A DNA stretch of 64,000 nucleotides from Bradyrhizobium mercantei (GTDB taxonomy: Bacteria > Pseudomonadota > Alphaproteobacteria > Rhizobiales > Xanthobacteraceae), in assembly GCF_001982635.1 (NCBI RefSeq), contig NZ_MKFI01000013.1, positions 1 through 64,000 on the forward strand, written 5' to 3'. A program made the translations under genes and the position numbers. The notes beneath the pieces were generated by a model, which worked only from the letters and a program-made list of their open reading frames with translations, was not told the DNA's origin and did no database searches. Positions 28,338 through 36,629 of the stretch are shown here, piece by piece; the stretch's first letter is position 1, and the number at the start of each line of letters is the position of its first letter.

Positions 28338-29174
28338 ATGATGACGTTACCTGAGTTGGCGGCGGGTGCTTTGGAGAAGTTTCTCGCCACCTGGGTCAGC
28401 CGCACCTTCGGCGCTTCGCAGGCGCGCTTCGGTGAACTGCTGCCGGCTGCGGCGCGTATCGCGCTGGAATGCATCGGCAACAGCGACGCGCTCTATCACA
28501 ATGTCGAGCACACGATGCTGGTCACGCTCGCCGGGCACGACATCATCCGCGGCCGCGCGCTGCACACCCACGTCACCGCCGAAGATTACACCCACACGAT
28601 CATCGCCTGCCTGACCCACGACATCGGCTATGTGCGCGGTTTGCTGAAGGGCGATGGGCCGGATGGTTACGTCATCGATGCCGCCGGCAACAAGGTGGTG
28701 CTGCCGCGCGGCTCGTCGGATGCCGGCCTGATGCCCTATCATGTCGACCGCTCGAAGCTCTATGTGCTGGACAGGCTCGAGGCGGTGCTTCCGCTCGATC
28801 GCGAGCGCGTCGCGCGCAACATCGAGGGCACGCGGTTTCCGGCGCCCGAAGGCCAGCAATATGACGACGAGGCGGCGATCGTGCGGGCGGCCGATTTCAT
28901 CGGGCAGCTCGGCGATCCCAACTACATCCGGAAAGCCAACGCGCTCTATCACGAGTTCGAGGAAGTCGGCATCAACCGCCAGCTCGGTTATGAATCGCCG
29001 GCCGATATCGTCGACCGCTATCCGCAGTTCTACTGGAACATGGTTGCGCCGCACATCCAGGGCGCCATCAATTGCCTGAACATGACGGCAAGCGGCCGTC
29101 AGTGGATCGCGAACCTCTACAGCAACGTCTTCCGCGCCGAGCGCGAGGTGACCTTGTCCGGCCCGCAGATCTAA
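28338..29174 (+). CDS. HD-domain phosphohydrolase
   Basis: A 278-residue soluble protein with an HD metal-binding pattern: ALYHNVEHTMLV (His at about 54 and 58), LTHDIGYVRG (His94-Asp95), and a downstream Asp in VRAADFIGQLGDP. HD hydrolases of this kind cleave nucleotides or cyclic dinucleotides. The substrate is not deducible. The ATG at 28338 is followed directly by a second ATG, which is an equally plausible start. It is monocistronic as far as visible. Confidence 0.82.
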   Translation: MMTLPELAAGALEKFLATWVSRTFGASQARFGELLPAAARIALECIGNSDALYHNVEHTMLVTLAGHDIIRGRALHTHVTAEDYTHTIIACLTHDIGYVRGLLKGDGPDGYVIDAAGNKVVLPRGSSDAGLMPYHVDRSKLYVLDRLEAVLPLDRERVARNIEGTRFPAPEGQQYDDEAAIVRAADFIGQLGDPNYIRKANALYHEFEEVGINRQLGYESPADIVDRYPQFYWNMVAPHIQGAINCLNMTASGRQWIANLYSNVFRAEREVTLSGPQI

Positions 29175-29338
29175 CCCCAGCAGCCAGGGCCGCGGCCTTT
29201 CAGCACGGATTGCGTTGCGTTCCCCGCGCGTTTTGCGGGTGTCCACATTTAGGCCTGCTTCATCGTTGCACAGTCGGTCGAAATCAGCGACCTTGGGCCA
29301 TGGACCTCCCGAACGACCGTGTTTTCGACCGCTTCAGC

Positions 29339-30010
29339 ATGATCTCCCGTTTCGCTCAATTGATTGTGGCTGCCGTCGCCTGCTGGCCTGCGCTCGCAAT
29401 GGCCGCGGGCCCGGTCTACGACGTCGACCTGTATGCGTTGATGTCCGGCACCTGCCGCAACGTCACCGTCGCGGGCCGCAACTACACCTGCAAGGCCGTC
29501 GCCTATTTCCACACCTTGCGCGGCCGTTCCGAATTCACCGTGGTGCTCGACGATCCCGCCGACAAGAGCCACATCATCTCGTTCTCCGGCGAGAGCACCG
29601 AGCGCACCCAGGACAATCTGTTCGAGCTCGCGGTCGACCGCATGCTCTTGAAGTCGAGCGACCGCCCGCGGGTCGACGGCCTGCCGGTGCCGCTGGTCGA
29701 GATGTCGACGGGCTCCTGCCGTCAGGTCGGCAGTTTCATCACGCGCCAGGTGTCCACCATCACCTGCGCCGCCACCGACCAGGGCGGCAAGAAGTACGAG
29801 CTGAGCTTTGAGTCCGACGGCTCGCCGATGACGCTGCGCCGGTTGCGGCAATCCACGCTGCCGTCGGACCGGCAACGGGCCCGCCAGATCGCGCAGCTCG
29901 AATGCCGTCTCAAGGCGCGTGCCGCACAGGTTCTGCCGCGGGACACCACGGCCTTCATGATCCGCTGCCTCGGCGAAGGCGACGGCAAGCCGGCCGACGA
30001 GCAGCGATAG
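29339..30010 (+). CDS. Secreted hypothetical protein (223 aa)
   Basis: The product has a clear signal peptide, MISRFAQLIVAAVACWPALAMA then AGPVYDVDLY (given as two pieces). The mature part has paired cysteines in GTCRNVTVAGRNYTC, GSCRQVGSF and TITCAATDQ, indicating a disulfide-bonded periplasmic domain, and the C-terminus contains ARQIAQLECRLKARAAQ. The family is not recognised; similar proteins occur across Bradyrhizobium. ATG 29300 in frame upstream (MDLPNDRV) is an alternative start. Neither start has a strong ribosome binding site. It is followed by two DUF3551-type genes. Confidence 0.7.
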   Translation: MISRFAQLIVAAVACWPALAMAAGPVYDVDLYALMSGTCRNVTVAGRNYTCKAVAYFHTLRGRSEFTVVLDDPADKSHIISFSGESTERTQDNLFELAVDRMLLKSSDRPRVDGLPVPLVEMSTGSCRQVGSFITRQVSTITCAATDQGGKKYELSFESDGSPMTLRRLRQSTLPSDRQRARQIAQLECRLKARAAQVLPRDTTAFMIRCLGEGDGKPADEQR

Positions 30011-30051
30011 AAGCGCGCCCGGCGTGCCGGACCAGGCTCGAGGAGAATGCG

Positions 30052-30324
30052 ATGCGCCTGACATTCACCATCATCGCCGCCGTCGGCGTTTGCATCGCCG
30101 GGCCCGCTACCGCGCAAATGTACGATCCGAATTATCCGGTCTGCATGGAAGTCTATGAAGGCCGGCTGACGCCCGAATACGTCGATTGCAGCTTCACGTC
30201 GCTTCCGCAGTGCCAGGCAACGGCCTCGGGACGTTCGGCGACATGCTCGGTCAATCCGTTCTACAAAGGTCCCAAGACGGCCCCGAAGGAGCGGCGGCAA
30301 CGACAGCGCCAGCCCGGCAACTAG
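30052..30324 (+). CDS. DUF3551-type small secreted protein, copy 1
   Basis: A 90-residue protein with signal peptide MRLTFTIIAAVGVCIAG and cleavage near ATAQMYD. The mature part YDPNYPVCMEVYEG, YVDCSFTSLPQCQATASG and ATCSVNPFY is the DUF3551 pattern (YPxC, DCxFTSxxQC, CxxNPF), with four conserved cysteines. The tail is basic (KERRQRQRQ). AGGAGAATGCG precedes the ATG. A paralogue lies 117 bp downstream. DUF3551 proteins are abundant in Bradyrhizobium and their function is unknown. Confidence 0.8.
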   Translation: MRLTFTIIAAVGVCIAGPATAQMYDPNYPVCMEVYEGRLTPEYVDCSFTSLPQCQATASGRSATCSVNPFYKGPKTAPKERRQRQRQPGN

Positions 30325-30441
30325 CGCGCTTGCGTATCTCGATCGCGTGCCTGCGAGCATACGCATGGCCGTTGCGTTGCTGGCGCTGTTGACTAACTCT
30401 GGCAGTTGTGAGGAAACGGTCCGAACGACAAGGAGACGTCG

Positions 30442-30717
30442 ATGCGCCTGAAGCTGTTCGCGGTCGCCGCGTTTGCGGTCACCCTGACCGGGCCTGCCGC
30501 CGGGCAGGCCTATGATCCGAACTATCCGGTGTGCATGCACGTCTATGGCGGCCGGGCGGCCGGCGGAAACTACATCGATTGCAGCTTCACCTCGATCCCG
30601 CAGTGCCAGGCGAGCGCATCGGGCCGTGGCGCGATGTGCTCGGTCAATCCCTTCTTCGCTCCGCCGCCGCCTCCGAGCCGCCGGACGTATCGTGGACGGC
30701 ATCATCGCACTTACTGA
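30442..30717 (+). CDS. DUF3551-type small secreted protein, copy 2
   Basis: A 91-residue paralogue of the preceding gene: signal peptide MRLKLFAVAAFAVTLTGPA, then AYDPNYPVCMHVYGG, YIDCSFTSIPQCQASASG and AMCSVNPFF. It differs in its tail, which is PPPPPSRRTYRGRHH instead of a plain basic stretch. GGAGACGTCG precedes the ATG. The close similarity of the two cores with divergent tails indicates tandem duplication. Confidence 0.8.
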   Translation: MRLKLFAVAAFAVTLTGPAAGQAYDPNYPVCMHVYGGRAAGGNYIDCSFTSIPQCQASASGRGAMCSVNPFFAPPPPPSRRTYRGRHHRTY

Positions 30718-30756
30718 CGCGGGAGCAGCCGTTCCCGCGCCGGCGATGAAGCGCGG

Positions 30757-31680
30757 TCAGGACGGCGCGCCCATCGTGTAGGGCTTCAGCACCGCATAGA
30801 GCATGCTGTGCGTCGGCGTCGCCACGCCGAGCTTGCGGCCGAGCTCGACCACCTTGCCGTTCAGCCAGGGCAGTTCGAGCCGGTTGCCGCGCTCGAGGTC
30901 GAGCGCCATCGAGGCCTTCATTGCCGGCGGCGCGTGCCCGATGAAGTCGAGCACCTTGGCAAGCGGGTCCGGCGGCAGCTTGATGCCGCTGGCGTGGGCG
31001 ATCGCGATGATCTCCTCGCAGGCCGACACGAACAGCGGACGCAGGTCGGGATCGTCGCGCAGCCTGCCGATCGGCTGGCGCGTGACCGCGGTCATGCCGG
31101 CATTGGTGGCGAGGCCAATGAACTTCATCCAGAGCTCGGTGTTGATCTGCTCGCTCAGCGTGGCGTCGAAGCCGGCCTTCAGGCAGAGCTCGAGCAGCGC
31201 CTTGCCGCGCGGCGTGATGCGGCCGTCGAGCTCGCCGAAGATCATGCGCATGAAGGTGCCGACCTGGTTGATCACGCCGGCCTTGATGATCGAGGCTGAG
31301 ATCTGCGCCACGCCGCCCATCACGGCGTTGCGGCCGAGGATCGGGATCAGCCGGTCGGGCGCGTCGATGCCGTTCTGGAGCGGGATCACGGCGGTGCCGG
31401 GACCGACCATCGGCTTGATGCGCTCGCCGGCGCTTTCGACGTCCCACAGCTTGACGCAGAACAGCACGATATCGACCGGGCCGACGCGTGCGGGATCGTC
31501 GGTCGCCTGGGTCGGGACCAGATGGGTTTCGCCGCGGCCGCCCTGAACCTTCAGCCCCTCGCTCTGCATGGCGGCGAGGTGGGCGCCGCGCGCGATAAAG
31601 GTGACGTCGGCGCCGGCATGCGCGAGCGCCGCGCCAAAGCCGCCCCCGACGCCGCCGGCCCCCACCACTGCGATCCGCAT
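30757..31680 (-). CDS. 2-dehydropantoate 2-reductase family protein
   Basis: A 307-residue NADPH-dependent reductase of the PanE/ApbA family, which reduces ketopantoate to pantoate in pantothenate synthesis. The Rossmann motif is MRIAVVGAGGVGGGFGAAL. VLFCVKLWDVES carries the pattern around the Lys/Asn of the cofactor site, and LQNGIDAPDRL is typical. The C-terminal helical domain includes NTELWMKFIGLATNAGMTA, with the catalytic-type Lys in WMKF. It starts at ATG 31678-31680, with GGGAGACAGGTC upstream. Many genomes have several paralogues, so the exact substrate is uncertain. Confidence 0.85.
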   Translation of the reverse strand: MRIAVVGAGGVGGGFGAALAHAGADVTFIARGAHLAAMQSEGLKVQGGRGETHLVPTQATDDPARVGPVDIVLFCVKLWDVESAGERIKPMVGPGTAVIPLQNGIDAPDRLIPILGRNAVMGGVAQISASIIKAGVINQVGTFMRMIFGELDGRITPRGKALLELCLKAGFDATLSEQINTELWMKFIGLATNAGMTAVTRQPIGRLRDDPDLRPLFVSACEEIIAIAHASGIKLPPDPLAKVLDFIGHAPPAMKASMALDLERGNRLELPWLNGKVVELGRKLGVATPTHSMLYAVLKPYTMGAPS

Positions 31681-31876
31681 GACCTGTCTCCCTGTTCGCC
31701 ACTTTGGCCGGCAGCCTCGACGATGTCGGATCAATGTGCAACCCCGGTTGCGCAGCGCGCAACCCGGCTGCGCTGAAAACCGCGTGACCGCCGCGTCAGC
31801 GGCCATATGCGCCATCTTCCTGCGTTGACTTGCCCGTTCAACCCGCTAAGCCATCCGGCAAATTGGGAGGCACGCG

Positions 31877-32698
31877 GTGGAGAATTCAGAGCCGACGGCG
31901 GTCGCGCTTGATAAGGCGACGGTGGCGTTTCGGTTGGCGGACGGACGCGTCTATACCGCGGTCGAGCAGGCCAATCTTGCGGTGGCGCATGGCGAGTTCG
32001 TCGCCATCGTCGGCCCGACCGGATGCGGAAAGTCGACGCTGCTCAACGTCACCGCGGGGCTGCTGAAACCGGCCGCCGGGTCGGCGCGGATCTTCGACAA
32101 GCCGCTGAACGGCCTCAACCGTGACGCCGGCTATCTGTTCCAGGCCGACGCGTTGTTCCCATGGAAGACCGCGATCGACAACGTCGCGATCGGGCTCGAG
32201 ATCCGGGGCACGCCGCGCACCGAGGCTCTCTCGCGCGCGCAGAAATGGCTGACCTCGGTCGGGCTCGGTGCTTTCGCCAACCGCTATCCGCACATGCTGT
32301 CGGGCGGCCAGCGCAAGCGCGTCGCGCTGGCGCAGGTGTTGATCCGTGATCCGAAGATCCTCTTGATGGACGAGCCGTTCGGTCCGCTCGACGCCCAGAC
32401 CCGGCAGATCATGGGCAATCTGCTCTTGGAATTGTGGAGTGCCGATCGCAAGGCGGTGCTGTTCGTCACCCATGATCTCGAGGAGGCGATCGCGCTGGCT
32501 GACCGGGTCGTGATCATGTCGGCCGGCCCTTCCGCGCGCATCATCGGCGATTGGCGCATCACGCTGCCGCGGCCGCGCGATATCGCCGAGGTCCGGATGG
32601 AGAAGGATTTCCATGCCCTGCACCGCGAGATCTGGGGTGTGCTGAAGGACGAGGTGATGAAGGGCTATGTCCAGTCGACCCAGGCGGGAGCCGCCTGA
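31877..32698 (+). CDS. SsuB/TauB-type ABC transporter ATP-binding protein
   Basis: A 273-residue ATPase of the nitrate/sulfonate/taurine importer group with Walker A GPTGCGKSTLL, Q-loop YLFQADALFPWKT, signature MLSGGQRKRVALAQ and Walker B ILLMDEPFGPLD. The start is GTG 31877, preceded by GGGAGG. Its stop codon overlaps the permease start (TGATG). The transporter lacks an adjacent binding protein. A NitT/TauT-family binding protein at 38386-39411 is the best candidate partner. The substrate is unknown. Confidence 0.9.
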   Translation: MENSEPTAVALDKATVAFRLADGRVYTAVEQANLAVAHGEFVAIVGPTGCGKSTLLNVTAGLLKPAAGSARIFDKPLNGLNRDAGYLFQADALFPWKTAIDNVAIGLEIRGTPRTEALSRAQKWLTSVGLGAFANRYPHMLSGGQRKRVALAQVLIRDPKILLMDEPFGPLDAQTRQIMGNLLLELWSADRKAVLFVTHDLEEAIALADRVVIMSAGPSARIIGDWRITLPRPRDIAEVRMEKDFHALHREIWGVLKDEVMKGYVQSTQAGAA

Positions 32699-33483
32699 TG
32701 TCGCGCATCACATTGCTGGCCCTGCAAGTTCTGGTCGCCGTCGTTACGCTGGCGCTGTGGCAGTTGTTTTCGACCGTGCCGGTGTTCGGCAAGGTGCTGC
32801 TGCCGCCGTTCTTCTTCTCCAATCCGGTCGACGTCTTCAGCCAGATTGTGAAGTGGTTCTCGAGCGGAGTGATCTGGAAGCATCTGGCGATCACGCTGTG
32901 GGAATCGATCCTCGCCTTCGTGATCGGCTCGGCCGGCGGCATCCTGGTCGGCTTCTGGTTTGCGCGGCAGCCGCGCGTCGCCGCGGTGTTCGATCCTTAT
33001 GTGAAGATGGTCAACGCGCTGCCACGTGTGGTGCTGGCGCCGATCTTCGCGCTGTGGTTCGGGCTCGGCGTCTGGTCCAAGGTCGCGCTCGGCGTGACGC
33101 TGGTGTTCTTCATCGTGTTCTTCAACGTCTACCAGGGCGTCAAGGAAGTGCCGACCACGGTGCTCGATAACGGCCGCATGCTCGGCATGAACGAGCGGCA
33201 GCTGATGCGCCACGTCTACTGGCCGTCGGCGCTGTCCTGGATGTTCTCCTCGCTGCACACCTCGGTCGGCTTTGCGGTGGTCGGTGCCGTGGTCGGTGAG
33301 TATCTCGGCTCCGCCGCAGGTCTCGGCTATCTGATCCAGCAGGCTGAAGGGGTGTTCGACGTTGCCGGCGTATTCGCCGGCATGTTCGTGCTGTCGGCCT
33401 TCGTCATCCTGATCGACATGGGCGTGACGATGGTCGAGAAGCGGCTGCTGGTGTGGCGGCCGACCGCGGCGGCGAGAGACTAA
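32698..33483 (+). CDS. SsuC/TauC-type ABC transporter permease
   Basis: A 261-residue membrane protein with about six helices and the BPD_transp_1 coupling loop ending in DNGRMLGMNERQLMRHVYWPSALSW (given here only as landmark; the EAA-like core is GMNERQLMRHVYWPSA). It has the family start LLALQVLVAVVTLALWQLF and a periplasmic loop with FFFSNPVDVFSQIV. It is translationally coupled to the ATPase gene by a one-base overlap. A strong palindromic terminator follows at 33509-33538. Confidence 0.9.
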   Translation: MSRITLLALQVLVAVVTLALWQLFSTVPVFGKVLLPPFFFSNPVDVFSQIVKWFSSGVIWKHLAITLWESILAFVIGSAGGILVGFWFARQPRVAAVFDPYVKMVNALPRVVLAPIFALWFGLGVWSKVALGVTLVFFIVFFNVYQGVKEVPTTVLDNGRMLGMNERQLMRHVYWPSALSWMFSSLHTSVGFAVVGAVVGEYLGSAAGLGYLIQQAEGVFDVAGVFAGMFVLSAFVILIDMGVTMVEKRLLVWRPTAAARD

Positions 33484-33508
33484 GGGCGCGTCCATCGGAC
33501 TGCAACAT

Positions 33509-33538
33509 AAAGAGGCCGCCAACGTTGGCGGCCTCTTT
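33509..33538. terminator. Perfect 30-bp palindrome, probable bidirectional terminator
   Basis: AAAGAGGCCGCCAAC (33509-33523) is followed at once by its exact inverted copy GTTGGCGGCCTCTTT (33524-33538). It lies between the convergent permease gene and a small secreted-protein gene. The short A and T tracts at its ends suit weak intrinsic termination in both directions. Confidence 0.75.
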
Positions 33539-33558
33539 GCATTCTCGATGCAAAAGCG

Positions 33559-33837
33559 TCAGGTCTTGTATCCCTGGCTGTGGCACCACCACGAAATGCC
33601 GTTGGTATCGTGGCCAAACTTGAGCAGGGATTCCCTACATTCGTTGAAGTTGTGGAAACGGTTGACGCCCTCTGGCCAGCAAACCACCGGCGTAGGATTG
33701 GGCCAGCTACTGGAGACGGAGCAGGGTACTCTCGAGGTTGCCTGTTTAGCGAGTGCGGGTTTGTTCTCAGCATTTGCGGGTGCAATCGACAAGATCGCGA
33801 CAGCTAGACCCGCGACGAAGAGCGGCGAGGCTTTCAT
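33559..33837 (-). CDS. Small secreted Cys-rich protein (92 aa)
   Basis: A signal peptide, MKASPLFVAGLAVAILSIA, with cleavage near PANAENK, leads to a short mature chain with four cysteines: RVPCSVSSSW, VVCWPEGVN, FNECRESLLK and WWCHSQGYKT. The family is not recognised. Two disulfides in the periplasm are plausible. It is convergent with the ABC permease gene. Confidence 0.65.
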   Translation of the reverse strand: MKASPLFVAGLAVAILSIAPANAENKPALAKQATSRVPCSVSSSWPNPTPVVCWPEGVNRFHNFNECRESLLKFGHDTNGISWWCHSQGYKT

Positions 33838-33944
33838 GGCTATCTTCTCCCATCCACCGTTGGGTCGGTGGTGGGGTACCTATACCAAAGGATGCGCCGA
33901 ACTCGCGATACAATTCGTGTTTCGTTACGTGAACGCAGCCACGG

Positions 33945-34805
33945 TCACCTGCGTTCGGTCACTAGCGCCGCGTTCATCAGCCCGCGGATCTTATCCGTCA
34001 CACCGGGGTCGACAGGATTGTAGACGATCATGCTGAGATCCGACCGGCCATCGACCGCGAACGCGGAATACTCGAACTTGACCGGGCCGAGGATCGGGTG
34101 CCGGAGCTGCTTGACGCCCTCGCCATGGGTGCGCACGTCGTTGTCGCGCCACAGCGCGGCGAATTCCGGGCTGAGCCGGCAGAGCTCATCGACGAACGGC
34201 TGCACCTCGGCGGCAGCACCGGCACGCGCGGCGTCGACCCTGAAGGCGCCGACCACGAAGCGCGCCACGCTTGCCCAGTCATGTTGCGCGGCGCGGACGC
34301 GCGGATCGAGGAACATGAAGCGGAGCACGTTGCGCTCGCGCGGCGGCAGCGATCCGTAGTCCGTCAGCATCACGGTCGCCGCCCGGTTCCAGGCCACGAT
34401 GTCCCATGTCGCGGTCCGGATCACGGCGGGCTGCGGCTCCAGCGCGTCGAGCACGCGTTGCAGCCGCGGCGTGACGCCTTCGCTTTTTTGGTAGCGCACC
34501 TCGGGCGTGTGGCCGAGGCCAAGCAGGAACAGGTGCTCGCGCTCGACATCCGTCAGCATCAGCGCCCGCGCGATGCGGTCGAGCACATCGGCCGACGGCG
34601 CGCCGCCGCGGCCCTGTTCGAGCCAGGTGTACCAGGTGGCGCTGATGTTGGCGCGTTGCGCCACTTCCTCGCGGCGCAAGCCCGGCGTGCGGCGGCGCTC
34701 CGGCGGAAAGCCGAAGGTGGCGGGATCGAGCTTGCTGCGGCGGTCCTTCAGGTAGGCGCCGAGCAGGTTCTCATGCGCGAGCGGTTCGCTCATCCTGTTA
34801 GCCAT
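33945..34805 (-). CDS. XRE-family regulator with MmyB-like ligand domain
   Basis: A 286-residue regulator. The N-terminal helix-turn-helix is typical of the MmyB group: LGAYLKDRRSKLDP, RRRTPGLRREEVAQRANIS, TWYTWLEQGRG. The C-terminal ligand-binding domain has DIVAWNRAATVMLTDY and ARFVVGAFRVDAARAG; in related proteins this part binds a fatty-acid-like molecule. ATG 34793 (MSEPLAHENL) is an alternative start. It is divergent from the SDR gene at 34885 with a 79-bp gap, where ACCATGATAAGGT and TTACCACGATAGCGTAA look like possible operators. It likely controls that gene pair. Confidence 0.87.
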   Translation of the reverse strand: MANRMSEPLAHENLLGAYLKDRRSKLDPATFGFPPERRRTPGLRREEVAQRANISATWYTWLEQGRGGAPSADVLDRIARALMLTDVEREHLFLLGLGHTPEVRYQKSEGVTPRLQRVLDALEPQPAVIRTATWDIVAWNRAATVMLTDYGSLPPRERNVLRFMFLDPRVRAAQHDWASVARFVVGAFRVDAARAGAAAEVQPFVDELCRLSPEFAALWRDNDVRTHGEGVKQLRHPILGPVKFEYSAFAVDGRSDLSMIVYNPVDPGVTDKIRGLMNAALVTERR

Positions 34806-34884
34806 TATACCATGATAAGGTCACTACTTTACCACGATAGCGTAACGACCCATTTGTCTCCAAGCAAAACCTGGAGACTTGCTG

Positions 34885-35775
34885 ATGCGTGTGTTTGTCA
34901 CTGGAGCCACCGGCTGGGTCGGCTCGGCCGTCACGAACGATCTGATTGCCGCCGGCCACAAGGTGCTCGGCATGACCCGTTCGGACAAGGGCGCGGAAGC
35001 GCTCGCTGCCGCCGGCGCCGAAGTTCACTACGGAACGCTGGAGGATCTCGACAGCCTGAAGAACGGCGCCGCGCAGGCCGATGCGGTGATCCACTGCGCC
35101 TTCAATCACGACTTTTCGCGGTTTGCCCAGAACTCCGAGCATGACCGGCGTGCGATCGAGACGTTCGGCGCGGTGCTTGCAGGATCGAACCGGCCGCTGA
35201 TCACCACGTCGGGCGTCGCGACCATGGCGCAAGGCCGCGTCGCCACCGAGGAGGACGCGCCGCATCCGCCTTCGCCCGCCTTGCCGCGCATGACCGAAGC
35301 GGCCACGACCGAGGTGGCGGCGCGCGGCGTGCGCGCCGGCGTCGTCCGGCTCGCGCCGTCGGTGCACGGCCATGGCGATCACGGCTTCGTGCCGCGCCTC
35401 ATCGCCATTGCGCGCGAGAAGGGCGTCTCCGCCTATGTGGGCGAAGGGCTCAATCGCTGGCCGGGCGTGCATCGCCTCGATGCGGCCCGCCTCTATCGTC
35501 TCGCGCTCGAGCGCGGCGTCGAAGGCGGCCCTTTCCATGCCATCGCCGACGAAGGCGTGCCGTTCAGGTCGATCGCCGAGGTGATTGCGCGCCGCTTGAA
35601 CATTCCCCTGGTATCGAAGTCGCCGGAGGAAGCGCTCGCTCATTTCGGTTTCCTCGGCAGGTTCGCCGGTGCCGATGTGCCGGCGTCGAGCGCGCGGACG
35701 CGGTCGCGGCTCGATTGGCAGCCGCAGCAGCCCGGTCTGCTCGCCGACATCGATCACCCCGCTTATTTCGCTTGA
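34885..35775 (+). CDS. Extended/atypical SDR (NAD-dependent epimerase-like)
   Basis: A 296-residue Rossmann protein beginning MRVFVTGATGWVGSAV, the GxxGxxG motif of extended SDRs. Later segments TTSGVATMAQGRVATEED and VRLAPSVHGHGDHGFVP match the SDR family of sugar-epimerase-like and dehydrogenase-like proteins. No clear YxxxK motif is visible in the expected region (TEEDAPHPPSP, LPRMTEAA), as in other members of this atypical group. CTGGAGACTTG precedes the ATG. It is followed after 19 bases by another SDR gene and is probably controlled by the divergent XRE regulator. Confidence 0.82.
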   Translation: MRVFVTGATGWVGSAVTNDLIAAGHKVLGMTRSDKGAEALAAAGAEVHYGTLEDLDSLKNGAAQADAVIHCAFNHDFSRFAQNSEHDRRAIETFGAVLAGSNRPLITTSGVATMAQGRVATEEDAPHPPSPALPRMTEAATTEVAARGVRAGVVRLAPSVHGHGDHGFVPRLIAIAREKGVSAYVGEGLNRWPGVHRLDAARLYRLALERGVEGGPFHAIADEGVPFRSIAEVIARRLNIPLVSKSPEEALAHFGFLGRFAGADVPASSARTRSRLDWQPQQPGLLADIDHPAYFA

Positions 35776-35794
35776 GCGCCACGGAGAACCGGCC

Positions 35795-36520
35795 ATGACG
35801 GGTGCCGTGATGTCGCTCGCCGGCAAACGCGTGATCGCAATCGGAGGATCGTCGGGGATCGGCTTCGCCGTCGCCGCGCTGGCGCAGGAGCGGGGCGCGG
35901 AGGTGGTGATCGCCTCCAGCAGTCAGGCCAATGTCGACGCGGCGGTGGCGCGGCTGCCGGGGGCTTCGGGCATGACCGTCGATCTGCGCGACGAGGCCGG
36001 CGTGTCGCGCTTCTTCGAAGACATCGGCGGCTTCGATCACCTCGCGATCACGGCAGGCGATCAGGGCCTGCCTGCGTTCGGCGCGGCGCGTGATCTCGAT
36101 CTCGCTGCTGCACGCGAGGCTCTCACTCTGCGCTTCTGGGGTTCGCTCGCGGCGGTCAAGCACGGCAGCCGCGTGATCGCTGCGAACGGATCGATCACGC
36201 TGACCGGTGGCCTGCTGGCGCATCGCCCGCAAAAAGGCATGCCGTTCGTGACCGCGGCGGCGGGCGCTATGGAGAGCCTCGCCCGCGGCCTTGCCGTCGA
36301 TCTTGCGCCGGTCCGCGTCAATGCCGTGTGCCCCGGGCTCATTCTCACCGAGCGCGTCGGGCAGATGCCGGAGGAGAGGGTGCACCGTTATGTGGCAGGC
36401 TTGCCGCTGCCGCGCGCCGCATCGCCGGACGAGGCCGCCACCGCCTACGTCTATCTGATGCTGAACAGCTACATCACCGGGCAGACCCTCGCGGTGGATG
36501 GCGGTGGTCTGTTGGTGTGA
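35795..36520 (+). CDS. Classical SDR-family protein lacking the YxxxK motif
   Basis: A 241-residue Rossmann-fold protein: IAIGGSSGIGFAVAALA (cofactor motif), AITAGDQGLPAFGA in place of NNAG, and GSITLTGGLLAHRP around the usual Ser. Where classical SDRs have YxxxK, the sequence reads MPFVTAAAGAMESLARGLAV, so both the catalytic Tyr and Lys are missing. The C-terminal PGLILTERVG and GQTLAVDGGGLLV are normal. It may be a non-canonical or non-catalytic SDR. ACGGAGAACC precedes the ATG at 35795. It is second in an operon with the extended SDR gene. Confidence 0.85.
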   Translation: MTGAVMSLAGKRVIAIGGSSGIGFAVAALAQERGAEVVIASSSQANVDAAVARLPGASGMTVDLRDEAGVSRFFEDIGGFDHLAITAGDQGLPAFGAARDLDLAAAREALTLRFWGSLAAVKHGSRVIAANGSITLTGGLLAHRPQKGMPFVTAAAGAMESLARGLAVDLAPVRVNAVCPGLILTERVGQMPEERVHRYVAGLPLPRAASPDEAATAYVYLMLNSYITGQTLAVDGGGLLV

Positions 36521-36537
36521 GCAACGCGCTTGGAGAT

Positions 36538-36621
36538 CGTAGGGCGGATTAGCGCAAGCGTAATCCGCCGAGGTTCCGCAATGAAGATGGTGGGTTACGC
36601 CTTCGGCTAACCCACCCTACG
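36538..36621. repeat. Palindromic repeat (GTAGGGCGGATTAG type), copy 1
   Basis: CGTAGGGCGGATTAGCGC on the left and the inverted TTCGGCTAACCCACCCTACG-like right end frame the element. Internal hairpins are GGATTAGCGCAAGCGTAATCC-like on the left and GGGTTACGCCTTCGGCTAACCC-like on the right (each under about 22 bp). A related copy in opposite arrangement is at 53567-53652. It separates convergent genes. Confidence 0.75.
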
Positions 36622-36629
36622 CAGCTAGC

